This document shows positions 51,104-59,504 of a stretch of DNA of 64,000 nucleotides, one piece after another. A model generated the notes under the pieces. The model made no database searches. It was not told the origin of the DNA and saw nothing but the letters and a program-made list of their open reading frames with translations. The position numbers were made by a program, and so were the translations under genes. The stretch lies in assembly GCF_034262375.1 (NCBI RefSeq), contig NZ_CP139558.1, positions 806,001-870,000 on the forward strand, written 5' to 3'. Position 1 is the first letter of the stretch. Every line of letters begins with the position of its first letter. This stretch comes from Mucilaginibacter sabulilitoris. GTDB taxonomy: Bacteria > Bacteroidota > Bacteroidia > Sphingobacteriales > Sphingobacteriaceae.

Positions 51104-51982
51104 TTAAACAGCCTGCGGAGTTAAAAACAATTCCGCCTTTATAGCCGGAATAGTTTGATTTTCTAATGCTGTATCAAAAAGCAGCTTAATAGCTTTTCTG
51201 CCTTCCTCGCCCAGGTCAACCGAATATTTATTTACGTACAATTCAATGTGTTTGTACATCACTTCCTCGCTCATTTCCTGTGCGTGTGACCGTATAAACT
51301 CTAATCCCGATTTTGGATTGGCAAAAGCAAACTCTACCGATTTACGCAAAACCCTGTTCAGTTTATGCTGAACATCAATAGGTAAATTGCGATTTGCAAC
51401 AATGCCGCCAAGTGGTATGGCGCAGCCGGTTTGTTTTTCCCAGTAATCGCCCAGATCAATGATCTTTTTAAGACCCTTGTCCTGATAGGTGAAGCGGTTT
51501 TCATGGATAATAAGGCCAACATCAACACGACCCTCCAGTACAGCGTTTTCAATGTCAGAAAATACGAGCTCAACCTTGTTGGTAGCCTTCGGAAATGCGT
51601 AACCCAATAAAAAATTGGCGGTAGTATACTTGCCGGGGATACCTATTAACGGATTTCGGATTTCGGATTTACTATTTCTGATTTGACCCTCTTTTAAATC
51701 CGAAATCGAAATTTCGACATCCGAAATCAAAAGTGGTCCTACACCGTAGCCGAGGGCGCTGCCTGCGTCAAGCAGCACGTATTTATCGGCCACATACGCA
51801 AAGGCATGGTAGCTGAGTTTGGTTACATCCAGTTCGCCGCGAAAGGCTTTCTGGTTAAGGGTTTCCACATCGTCATAAAAAACCTCAAACTCCAGGCCTT
51901 CGGTATCAATCTTATGATGTATTAAAGCGTCAAAAATAAAAGTATCATTAGGGCAGGGCGAAAAGCCAAGTGTTAGTTTCAT
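51104..51982 (-). CDS. mqnD: 1,4-dihydroxy-6-naphthoate synthase, with in-frame repeat insertion
   Basis: Converts cyclic dehypoxanthine futalosine to 1,4-dihydroxy-6-naphthoate in the futalosine menaquinone pathway. The 292 residues have the periplasmic-binding-protein-like fold of the family (LTLGFSPCPNDTFIFDALIH; SYHAFAYVADKYVLLDAGSA; GIPGKYTTANFLL). Between the two halves, residues about 87-111 include QIRNSKSEIRNP, which I do not expect in MqnD and which is encoded by a GATTTCGGATTTCGG-type repeat (51651-51730). Removing about 12-15 residues would restore the usual spacing. The open frame is intact, so the enzyme may still work. mqnB lies 104 bp downstream. Confidence 0.93.
   Translation of the reverse strand: MKLTLGFSPCPNDTFIFDALIHHKIDTEGLEFEVFYDDVETLNQKAFRGELDVTKLSYHAFAYVADKYVLLDAGSALGYGVGPLLISDVEISISDLKEGQIRNSKSEIRNPLIGIPGKYTTANFLLGYAFPKATNKVELVFSDIENAVLEGRVDVGLIIHENRFTYQDKGLKKIIDLGDYWEKQTGCAIPLGGIVANRNLPIDVQHKLNRVLRKSVEFAFANPKSGLEFIRSHAQEMSEEVMYKHIELYVNKYSVDLGEEGRKAIKLLFDTALENQTIPAIKAELFLTPQAV
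51651..51730. repeat. Inverted-arm repeat inside mqnD
   Basis: GGATTTCGGATTTCGGATTT on the left, and AAATCCGAAATCGAAATTTC plus CATCCGAAATC on the right, are inverted arms around a 30-nt core. It is translated in frame as part of MqnD. Confidence 0.75.
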
Positions 51983-52086
51983 AAGTGTGTGTGTTGCGGG
52001 GTTCGTGTTGCGTGGTTCGTGGTTCGTGGTTTGTATGTTATACTCAGGCCAACACGAACCCCGCTCCCCGCAACACGAACCCTCAA
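51983..52086. repeat. Inverted-arm repeat with GGTTCGTGTTGCG words
   Basis: Left GTGTTGCGGGGTTCGTGTTG with GGTTCGTGGTTCGTGG; right CACGAACCCCGCTCCCCGCA and ACACGAACCC, its inverted partner. It occupies the whole mqnD-mqnB gap. Confidence 0.75.
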
Positions 52087-52707
52087 TTAATTATCAATGA
52101 TCCGGTTAACCAGTTCAATGGCAAAGTTATTTAGATTTTTAATGGCGAGTTGTATATCCCAGTTGTCGCGGTTGCGTTTTTCCACATAATTTGACACTGC
52201 CCTGATTTGCAGGCACGCAATATTGAACTGGCGGCAGGCATAAAAAAAAGCTGCGCCCTCCATAGTCTCAATCTGAGGGTTCAGACGGCGCTGCACTTTT
52301 TTAATTGATTCCTCATTGCCGTGTACCGTATTTACAGTAATTGCATTTGCCTTGGCCAGGTAAAGGCTATTGCAAACCTGCTCCAGTGTAGTAGTAGGCT
52401 TAAACGTGTTTTCGCCAAAGCCAAGTGTGGTAATAGGTATGAAGTCCTGATCGTCTTCGGCGCCGGTTTCGGCAAAGGTATCTTCGGTTATTTCAACAAC
52501 ATAGCCTGGGGTAATTTCCCGGTCGAAACTACCCGCTATGCCGAGGTTGATCACCAGATCATATTTATGCAGGTTAAACTGCCGCCCCATGGCAAAGGCA
52601 GTAGGCACCATACCCGCGCCGGTTATCAGTATATCAAGCCTTTTGCCAAAGCTATTTGCTAAAGGTTCAACTTCAAATGCTGTGGCTGCAACTATTAATA
52701 TAAGCAT
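52087..52707 (-). CDS. mqnB: Futalosine hydrolase
   Basis: Removes hypoxanthine from futalosine in the menaquinone pathway. The 206 residues belong to the nucleoside phosphorylase/hydrolase fold (ILIVAATAFEVEPLANSFG, ITGAGMVPTAFAMGR, NLGIAGSFD), with the Glu/Asp-containing TMEGAAFFYACRQ and the late RAVSNYVEKRN. The preferred start is ATG 52707; ten in-frame residues upstream are not typical of the family. Its pathway neighbour mqnD lies just upstream on the same strand; mqnA and mqnC are elsewhere. Confidence 0.93.
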   Translation of the reverse strand: MLILIVAATAFEVEPLANSFGKRLDILITGAGMVPTAFAMGRQFNLHKYDLVINLGIAGSFDREITPGYVVEITEDTFAETGAEDDQDFIPITTLGFGENTFKPTTTLEQVCNSLYLAKANAITVNTVHGNEESIKKVQRRLNPQIETMEGAAFFYACRQFNIACLQIRAVSNYVEKRNRDNWDIQLAIKNLNNFAIELVNRIIDN

Positions 52708-52784
52708 ATTGCTTTTTTTTAACGATACCAGCCTCACCTAAACGGCAAAGCCCTCATGAGCACTAAATAAACATAAATAGCGAA

Positions 52785-52857
52785 TAATCCTCTCCAAAGG
52801 AGCGGACTTTAACTTCACTTTTTAAACCCTCTCCTTTGGAGAGGGCAGGGTGAGGCC
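52785..52857. repeat. Inverted-arm repeat with CTCTCCTTTGGAGAG
   Basis: Each arm is itself a palindrome (CTCTCCAAAGGAG and CTCTCCTTTGGAGAG), and the two arms are roughly inverted copies. It lies between the mqnB start and the PTPS gene. Confidence 0.65.
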
Positions 52858-52933
52858 AAATATTGCTTTTTTTGAGTGCTAAGATAAAACAACTCAGCTA
52901 TTTTTGTTTTGTATATTTGCACCCACGATTATT

Positions 52934-53353
52934 ATGATGATACATATAACGCGCAAAGAACATTTTAATGCCGCTCACCGGATGTACCGTGAGGAATGGA
53001 GCGCTGAAAAAAATAATGAGGTATTTGGCAAATGCGCCAACCCTAACTGGCATGGGCATAATTACAACCTGTTTGTAACCGTTAAAGGCGAAGTTACGCA
53101 TGCGACAGGCTATTTAATTGACCTGAAAGAGCTCAAAACTATCATTAACGATTATGTTATTGAAAAGCTCGACCATAAAAACATCAATAAGGATGTTGAG
53201 TTTATGGCTGGTAAAATGGCTTCGACAGAGTTGCTGTGTATAGAAATATTTAAGCAGCTTAAAGCGCCTATTGAAGCTTATGAGGGTGTTTTTCTGCACT
53301 CGGTTAAATTGTATGAAACCGAAAACAATTCTGCCGAGTACTTTGGCGGATAA
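52934..53353 (+). CDS. 6-pyruvoyl-tetrahydropterin synthase / QueD family
   Basis: A 139-residue pterin enzyme of the PTPS/QueD superfamily acting on dihydroneopterin triphosphate. Zinc ligands are His in EHFNAAHRM and the two His of WHGHNY. The catalytic Cys motif is CANPNWHGH, with five residues between Cys and HGH. That spacing is typical of PTPS (mammalian type and PTPS-II), while QueD of queuosine synthesis usually has three. The next gene, 9 bp later, is folE, which makes the shared substrate. It could therefore feed tetrahydropterin or queuosine synthesis; I favour the former on the motif. ATG 52934 or 52937 is the start. Confidence 0.85.
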   Translation: MMIHITRKEHFNAAHRMYREEWSAEKNNEVFGKCANPNWHGHNYNLFVTVKGEVTHATGYLIDLKELKTIINDYVIEKLDHKNINKDVEFMAGKMASTELLCIEIFKQLKAPIEAYEGVFLHSVKLYETENNSAEYFGG

Positions 53354-53362
53354 CTTGAAAAG

Positions 53363-54007
53363 ATGATAGATAAAGAGAACCTCCCGCATCGCGATGATGA
53401 CGATGATTTGGATGGATATACCAAAGTTGACCGTTATAACCCCGCTTTGATCCAGAACCTTTCTGGTCATTACCATGATGTTTTAAAGCAAATTGGCGAA
53501 AATCCAGAACGGGAAGGCTTGTTAAAAACCCCCGAACGTATGGCTAAAGCTATGCTTTACCTTACCCATGGTTATGATCTTGATGCTAAAGAGATCATGA
53601 ACTCGGCCATGTTTAAGGAAGAGTACAGCCAGATGGTTATTGTAAAGGATATTGAGGTGTACTCCATGTGCGAGCACCACATGCTGCCATTTTTCGGTAA
53701 GGCACACATTGCTTATATACCCAATGGCTATGTAGTTGGCCTGAGTAAAATACCGCGTATAGTTGATGTTTTTGCCCGCCGCCTGCAGGTACAGGAACGC
53801 CTTACTAACGAAATTCGTGATTGTATACAGGATACCTTAGGCCCCATTGGCGTAGGTGTAGTTATTGAGTGCCGCCATTTGTGTATGAGCATGCGGGGAG
53901 TGCAAAAGCAAAACTCAGTAACCACCACATCGGCATTTACAGGTGAGTTTTTAAAAGAAAAAACCCGCACAGAATTTTTAAATTTGATATCAGCAAAATT
54001 GGGGTAA
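53363..54007 (+). CDS. folE: GTP cyclohydrolase I
   Basis: Converts GTP to 7,8-dihydroneopterin triphosphate, entry point for folate, tetrahydropterin and queuosine. The 214 residues hold the zinc-binding motifs [10 protein letters not shown] and [11 protein letters not shown] and the substrate region [19 protein letters not shown]. The N-terminal 40 residues are acidic and variable ([10 protein letters not shown]). It follows the PTPS gene by 9 bp, so the two are almost certainly co-transcribed and act in sequence. Confidence 0.97.
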   Translation: MIDKENLPHRDDDDDLDGYTKVDRYNPALIQNLSGHYHDVLKQIGENPEREGLLKTPERMAKAMLYLTHGYDLDAKEIMNSAMFKEEYSQMVIVKDIEVYSMCEHHMLPFFGKAHIAYIPNGYVVGLSKIPRIVDVFARRLQVQERLTNEIRDCIQDTLGPIGVGVVIECRHLCMSMRGVQKQNSVTTTSAFTGEFLKEKTRTEFLNLISAKLG

Positions 54008-54100
54008 GCCCCCCGGCCCCCTGAAGGGGGAGCGTGAGAGAAAATAAACTAAATTATAAACAATTAATAACAAATTCCCCCTTTAGGGGGTTAGGGGGCT
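54008..54100. repeat. Inverted-arm repeat with CCCCCTnnAGGGGG, exactly filling the folE-fabD gap
   Basis: The left arm starts AGCCCCCCGGCCCCCTGAAG, and the right arm, read in reverse complement, starts AGCCCCCTAACCCCCTAAAG. Each arm is also a hairpin by itself. It runs from just after the folE stop to the fabD ATG, so the right arm (GGGGGCT) takes the place of the ribosome-binding region. Confidence 0.8.
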
Positions 54101-54985
54101 ATGAAAGCATATATTTTTCCGGGCCAGGGTGCTCAGTTTCCAGGCATGGGTAAAGATCTGTACGAACAGTCAGAAAAAGCCCGTGAATTATTTGAAAAGG
54201 CAAACGAAATTTTAGGTTTCCATATTACCAACGTTATGTTTGATGGTACAGCCGAAGATCTTGTTCAAACTAATGTTACGCAACCTGCCATATTTCTGCA
54301 TTCAGTTATTTTAGCAGCTGTTTTGGGTGATGATTTTAAACCCGAAATGGTTGCCGGTCATTCATTAGGTGAGTTTTCGGCATTAGTGGCAGCAGGGGCT
54401 TTATCATTTGAGGACGGTTTGCGTTTAGTAGCTGCCCGGGCCAATGCTATGCAAAAAGCCTGTGAATTGCAACCATCAACCATGGCCGCAATTTTAGGAC
54501 TGGATGATTTTACTGTTGAAGATATCTGCCAGCAGGTAACAGAAGTTGTGGTAACCGCAAATTATAATTGTCCAGGGCAACTCGTAATTTCAGGCAGTAT
54601 TGCCGGTATTGACGAGGCCTGTGAAAAAGCACTCGCCGCAGGTGCTAAAAGGGCATTAAAACTTAAAGTTGGCGGCGCTTTCCATTCCCCATTAATGGAG
54701 GCGGCAAGGGTTGAGCTGGAAGCTGCTATTGTTGCTACCGAAATTAACCGGCCGGTTTGTACTATATATCAAAATATAGATGCCAAACCTTATACTGATC
54801 CGGCGTTGATTAAACAAAACTTAATAGCTCAGCTCACCGGGCCTGTAAGGTGGACACAAACCGTAAAACACATGCTCGAAGACGGCGCTACTTCTTTTAC
54901 CGAAGTTGGCCCAGGTAAGGTATTGCAAGGCCTGGTAAAAAAAGTTGACATGGCGGTGCCTACTAGTAGCGCTGTTTTACAGTAA
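54101..54985 (+). CDS. fabD: Malonyl-CoA--ACP transacylase
   Basis: Moves malonyl from CoA to acyl carrier protein for fatty-acid elongation. The 294 residues include the nucleophile elbow GHSLGEFSALVAAGALS, IFPGQGAQFPGMGKDLYEQ at the N-terminus, the catalytic His in GGAFHSPLM, and FTEVGPGKVLQGLVKK at the end. Length is normal. Its upstream region is made of a GC-rich inverted-arm repeat, so initiation may be affected by RNA structure. A good terminator follows at 54996-55019. Confidence 0.96.
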   Translation: MKAYIFPGQGAQFPGMGKDLYEQSEKARELFEKANEILGFHITNVMFDGTAEDLVQTNVTQPAIFLHSVILAAVLGDDFKPEMVAGHSLGEFSALVAAGALSFEDGLRLVAARANAMQKACELQPSTMAAILGLDDFTVEDICQQVTEVVVTANYNCPGQLVISGSIAGIDEACEKALAAGAKRALKLKVGGAFHSPLMEAARVELEAAIVATEINRPVCTIYQNIDAKPYTDPALIKQNLIAQLTGPVRWTQTVKHMLEDGATSFTEVGPGKVLQGLVKKVDMAVPTSSAVLQ

Positions 54986-54995
54986 TAATTATTAC

Positions 54996-55019
54996 AGGCA
55001 CCGCAAGGTGCCTTTTATT
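54996..55019 (+). terminator. fabD terminator
   Basis: AGGCACC and GGTGCCT pair around GCAA, followed by TTTATTG. It separates fabD from the kinase gene. Confidence 0.8.
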
Positions 55020-55046
55020 GTTATTAATAAATTTATATAAGGCAAT

Positions 55047-58000
55047 TTGACTACCTCCGGAAAAATACGTTTGTTGTTGACCCTGATAGGCATTTGTTTA
55101 TTATTTACGGCTATTATTGTCCAAAAAACGTATGCGCCGGTAAATAATCTGGTACAAATCGGCCGTACGGTAGAAAATAATCTGCACCAAAAAGAGGCTT
55201 ATGTAAATGGGCTTATAAACGATAAATTAAAATTCAGGCTGTTTAAATACCTGCCCGATAATGAGCAGGATGCACTTAATGATATTGATGAAATAACCAA
55301 TCGTAACAACATTTGGTTTGTTACACTCTATAATAACCACCTCAGGTTTTGGAGCGGTATAAAAGTAATTCCTGATAATTTAGCAGGCATAACCGAAGGC
55401 TACTCATTTATTAAGCAGCCCAATGGTTATTATGAAACCGTAAGAAAAAGTAAAGGTGATTTTTCCGTTATTTTTTTTATTCCTATAAAAACCAATTACG
55501 CGTTTGAAAACCAATATCTTCAAAATACTTTTAACCGCGATCTGGTTAAGGAGAACAACATTGACATAGCCGATTTTTCTGATCGAAACGTATATGAGGT
55601 ACACAGTAGCAATAACGATTATTTATTCTCTGTAAAAGAGAAGGCAAATGCGGTTAATGATGCGTTTGTTTATTATGAACTGACCGTTTGGATATTAACT
55701 ATCCTGACATTGTGTATTTTAATGCATAATGTCTGTTGCTACGTAGCATCAAAAGACTATGCATGGGTTGCGGCAGTTTTTTTGGCTTTGTTTATTGTAT
55801 TGTTCAGGTATATTAATCTGCATTACAACCTACCCGATTTTACATATACACTTTCCGTTTTTAATCCGGCATATTATGCTTCGAGCGTGGTATATCCTTC
55901 CCTGGGCGATTTTTGTATCAATATTTTGTGTATACTCTGGTTTGTTACTTTCCTGCATCAGCAACGGCATCGCTTGTTTAATACTACACCGGCTAAGGTT
56001 TCAAGTTATGTTATTGCAATAACCTGTATATTGATACTTATTGTAATATCAGCCTTGTTTTTAAATTTATTTTATGGCCTGGTTATCAATTCAAAAATAA
56101 GTTTTAATGTAAATAACGTACTTAGCCTTTCAGGATTCAGTTTACTCGGGGTATTAATGGTGTGCTTTAGCTTCCTGGCGTTTTACATCATTAATGAAAT
56201 TGCGCTCTTTGTTTGTTTAAAGCTTATTATACCACGTTCGCACCTACTATTTCTTTTCATAATTAGCGTTATTTTAACAACAGTGACTTTTGCATGGTAT
56301 AAAGAGTATACATCTTTTTACCTGCTATGGGCAATATTGGTTATTGTAAGAGCCTACGGTTTTTTATATCATAACGGGCGACTTAACGCGGTAACTTTTC
56401 TTTGTATTGTATTAATATGCTCACTTATATCAGCTATAAAACTTAACCAGTTTGAAACTATAAAAGAAAGGGGAACACGTGAAGCCCTGGTTCAAAAACT
56501 GGAGGTACCTGATGACGCAACCGCAGACTATATTTTTAAACGAATAGAAGGGCAGATAGTTGCCGATTCGGCAATCGTCTCGTACTTTAAGCAGGACTCA
56601 TTGCATAACCGGGATTTTCTGAAAACCCGTTTTCAAAAGCTTTATTTTGATGGTTATCTGTCAAAATATGAATTTAAAGTACATGAGTATAACGAAAAAG
56701 ACGAGCCTGTAACAGGTGATAATTATTCGTTAAATGTATTTAAAGACCTGGTGCTGTATAGTTCATTTAAGGTATCAGATTACTTCTATCGCGAAAACGA
56801 ATCTTTCGGATTTCAAAATTACTTTGCCATACTGCCTGTTAATTATGCCGGTAGGCAACTGGGTACATTGGTAATTGAATTAAAATCAAAACCGCTGCAA
56901 TCGTCGGGCTCATTTCCAGAATTACTGATTGATGGCCATATAAAATCTGAAGATGAATTTAAAGATTACTCTTATGCCTTCTATATCGACAATAAATTGT
57001 TAAGCCAGAGAGGTAATTATGTTTATACGCTTAATAATACGGAGTTTAATGGTGATATTAAGAAATATCAAATTAAAATTACCCGAAGTAATAATGGAGA
57101 GTGGTATGATAACTTTACAACTTATAACCATCTCATATACAAACCCAGTAACCGTAACTTAATAATAGTAAGCAAGGAGGTTAATTCTTTATATAATGGA
57201 ATAACCTCCCTCACATTCTTTTTTGTGGTATTGCTCATGTTTAGCGCCGTAATTGTGGGTATCAGATGGGCATGGAAGCGCATCAGGATATTTAGCATTA
57301 CCGAAAATGGCATTAAATGGCACTTGAGATTAAATTTCGATAGGATATTATACAGAACACGAATACAATTCTCTATGATCTTCGCTGTAATGATAACGCT
57401 CATTATGGTAGGGTTTATCACATTTATATCCATCAGTACACAATATCACACCCAGCAGGATAAAATGATCCGCGATAAAATAACGCGTATAGTTACAGCG
57501 TTTGAAAGTGGTATTTTCAACAAGTATATATATAATGTAAACGAAGAAAGCCAGGTTAGTTTTAACGAACTGGCTAATAATTATTCAACCGATCTGATCC
57601 TGTATGATACCAATGGAGTACCACTTGTAACCACTCAGCCCAAAATTTATGAATACGGATTATCGGCTAAAAGAATGAACGCGAGGGCATTTATTTACTT
57701 AAGCAGGCTGCAAAAATCGGAGTTCGTAAACGAAGAGAAAATAGGCGGGTTAAGTTACAAAGCAGCTTATGCGCCAATCATTAGTTCAAATAAAACCATT
57801 GCTTACATTCAGTTACCCTATTTTTCTAATGAGGCTGATTATCGGGAACGGATCAGTTCATTGCTCAATGTAATGATCAATGTATATGCTGTAGTATTTA
57901 TAGCTATTGGTTTGTTCGCCATTATTATAGCCCGGCAAATTACAGCTCCCCTAAACTTTATTCAGGAAAGTTTGAGTAAAACCATATATGGCAAGAAGAA

Positions 58001-58778
58001 TGAGCATATTAAATGGGCGCGTAATGATGAAATAGGGGCCCTTATAAAAGAGTATAATAAAATGATATCGGCCCTGGAGCATAGTGCCCACCGGCTGGCG
58101 CAATCAGAGCGCGAAAGTGCCTGGCGCGAAATGGCCAAACAGGTGGCGCACGAAATTAAAAATCCCTTAACCCCTTTAAAGCTGGGTTTGCAGCTGCTTG
58201 ATAAATCATGGAAAGATAAGGATCCTAAGTTTGATCAGAAGTTTGAGCGTTTCAGCAGATCATTTGTTGAGCAGATCGAGAGCTTGTCGTCCATTGCGTC
58301 TGAATTTTCAGCTTTTGCCAAAATGCCGGATACACGTATAGAGCAGATCAATATTTTTGAAATGCTGGGTCAGGCGGTAACCATTTTTAAACAAATGGAT
58401 AATATCTATATTACTTATCAGCCACCCGAAGCTCCGTTTATCATCAGTGCTGATCGTGATCAGTTATTGCGCTGCTTTAACAATCTGTTAAAAAACGCCA
58501 TAGAAGCCACCCCTCCGGACAGGAAGGGTGAGATAGATATTAATTATCTGATAACGAGCAAAAATGTTTTACTCACCATAAAGGATAATGGCAACGGGAT
58601 ACCCGAAAACATGCGCGAGAAAATATTTGAACCAAACTTTACCACTAAAAGTTCCGGAACAGGGTTAGGACTGGCATTTGTTAAAAATTCCATTGAAAAT
58701 GCCAATGGTAAAATTTGGTTCGAAACTACCATAGGCAGTGGCACCGCGTTTTATCTGAGTTTCCCGGCCGCGAGTTAA
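55047..58778 (+). CDS. Large NtrY-type sensor histidine kinase, TTG start
   Basis: A 1243-residue membrane sensor kinase. A first helix (about 8-26) and an extracytoplasmic part (about 30-200) precede a block of seven to eight helices (about 205-475), a second extracytoplasmic region (about 480-720), more helices, a further sensor segment, and then HAMP (about 961-1010). HisKA has the phospho-acceptor His in VAHEIKNPLTPLKL near residue 1037, the N box is NNLLKNAIEATPP, and the ATPase motifs are DNGNGIPENM and GTGLGLAFVKNS. It is much longer than usual NtrY proteins because of the multi-helix sensor. An in-frame stop at 55038 makes TTG 55047 the start; ATAAGG lies before it. No response regulator is adjacent. 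Confidence 0.9.
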   Translation: MTTSGKIRLLLTLIGICLLFTAIIVQKTYAPVNNLVQIGRTVENNLHQKEAYVNGLINDKLKFRLFKYLPDNEQDALNDIDEITNRNNIWFVTLYNNHLRFWSGIKVIPDNLAGITEGYSFIKQPNGYYETVRKSKGDFSVIFFIPIKTNYAFENQYLQNTFNRDLVKENNIDIADFSDRNVYEVHSSNNDYLFSVKEKANAVNDAFVYYELTVWILTILTLCILMHNVCCYVASKDYAWVAAVFLALFIVLFRYINLHYNLPDFTYTLSVFNPAYYASSVVYPSLGDFCINILCILWFVTFLHQQRHRLFNTTPAKVSSYVIAITCILILIVISALFLNLFYGLVINSKISFNVNNVLSLSGFSLLGVLMVCFSFLAFYIINEIALFVCLKLIIPRSHLLFLFIISVILTTVTFAWYKEYTSFYLLWAILVIVRAYGFLYHNGRLNAVTFLCIVLICSLISAIKLNQFETIKERGTREALVQKLEVPDDATADYIFKRIEGQIVADSAIVSYFKQDSLHNRDFLKTRFQKLYFDGYLSKYEFKVHEYNEKDEPVTGDNYSLNVFKDLVLYSSFKVSDYFYRENESFGFQNYFAILPVNYAGRQLGTLVIELKSKPLQSSGSFPELLIDGHIKSEDEFKDYSYAFYIDNKLLSQRGNYVYTLNNTEFNGDIKKYQIKITRSNNGEWYDNFTTYNHLIYKPSNRNLIIVSKEVNSLYNGITSLTFFFVVLLMFSAVIVGIRWAWKRIRIFSITENGIKWHLRLNFDRILYRTRIQFSMIFAVMITLIMVGFITFISISTQYHTQQDKMIRDKITRIVTAFESGIFNKYIYNVNEESQVSFNELANNYSTDLILYDTNGVPLVTTQPKIYEYGLSAKRMNARAFIYLSRLQKSEFVNEEKIGGLSYKAAYAPIISSNKTIAYIQLPYFSNEADYRERISSLLNVMINVYAVVFIAIGLFAIIIARQITAPLNFIQESLSKTIYGKKNEHIKWARNDEIGALIKEYNKMISALEHSAHRLAQSERESAWREMAKQVAHEIKNPLTPLKLGLQLLDKSWKDKDPKFDQKFERFSRSFVEQIESLSSIASEFSAFAKMPDTRIEQINIFEMLGQAVTIFKQMDNIYITYQPPEAPFIISADRDQLLRCFNNLLKNAIEATPPDRKGEIDINYLITSKNVLLTIKDNGNGIPENMREKIFEPNFTTKSSGTGLGLAFVKNSIENANGKIWFETTIGSGTAFYLSFPAAS

Positions 58779-58783
58779 GGTTG

Positions 58784-58881
58784 TTTAAGGTGAAAGGATA
58801 AAGATAAAAGTCGAAAGATTTTGCTTTGAAGTTTTCCAATTGCCATTCTCTCCTCTGATTTTTACATTTATCCTTTCACCT
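58784..58881. repeat. Inverted-arm repeat with AGGTGAAAGGATAAA words
   Basis: AAGGTGAAAGGATAAA (58788-58803) and TTTATCCTTTCACCT (58867-58881) are inverted arms. The right arm contributes the last codons and stop of the DinB/YfiT gene. Confidence 0.7.
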
Positions 58882-59443
58882 CGTGTTTCACATGAAATTT
58901 CTTTACTGTTTCGGTAACGTGTGCTAAATGATGGTTGCTATGCCAGGCATAGGTTGCCAACGCCCTGATAAGCGATATGGTTTCGCCCGATGCGGGGTGC
59001 ACAAATGTTCGGGCCCATTCATTCTCGGTAAAACTTTCAAATAAGGCAACAAAACGCTGGTGTATACCCTCCAGCATTTTTAATGATGGCTCAACTGGTA
59101 AGCGATAATCGGGCAACAGCGCCCAATCGGCTTCTTCATATGGTTTTATAACCGGGTTGTTTTCGGTTAATGCCAGTTTAAAACGGGTAATAGAGTTCAT
59201 GTGGCTATCGGCCAGGTGGTGTATTACCTGTCTTAGTGTCCAACCACCTCTGCGGTATGGTGTATCAAGCTCCTGGTAGTTTAAACCGGTAATGGCATGC
59301 CGTAATTTGCCGGGCAGCGTTTTAATGTCATCAATCCACTGGCGTATATCTTCATTGGTATATGATGCAGGAGGTGCAAATTTCCCTATCGGGAATTTCA
59401 TTTGTTCGTCTGTCATGGGCTTAAAAAAATTTAATTTAGACAT
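58868..59443 (-). CDS. DinB/YfiT family putative metal-dependent hydrolase or thiol transferase
   Basis: A 191-residue protein of the YfiT branch of the DinB superfamily, four-helix bundles that bind a divalent metal with three His. The ligands are visible as QVIHHLADSHMNS near residue 70 and AWHSNHHLAHV near 170. Relatives include bacillithiol transferase (BstA) and hydrolases; since Bacteroidota often make bacillithiol, a bacillithiol S-transferase role is plausible but not shown. Its stop codon lies in the arm of an inverted repeat, so the final residues may have been altered by the repeat. Confidence 0.88.
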   Translation of the reverse strand: MSKLNFFKPMTDEQMKFPIGKFAPPASYTNEDIRQWIDDIKTLPGKLRHAITGLNYQELDTPYRRGGWTLRQVIHHLADSHMNSITRFKLALTENNPVIKPYEEADWALLPDYRLPVEPSLKMLEGIHQRFVALFESFTENEWARTFVHPASGETISLIRALATYAWHSNHHLAHVTETVKKFHVKHEVKG

Positions 59444-59504
59444 TAATTTAAACTACCACAAGCTTTTGCCTTAATTTAGCGTTTTGTACCTATTTAGTAA
59501 ACCG

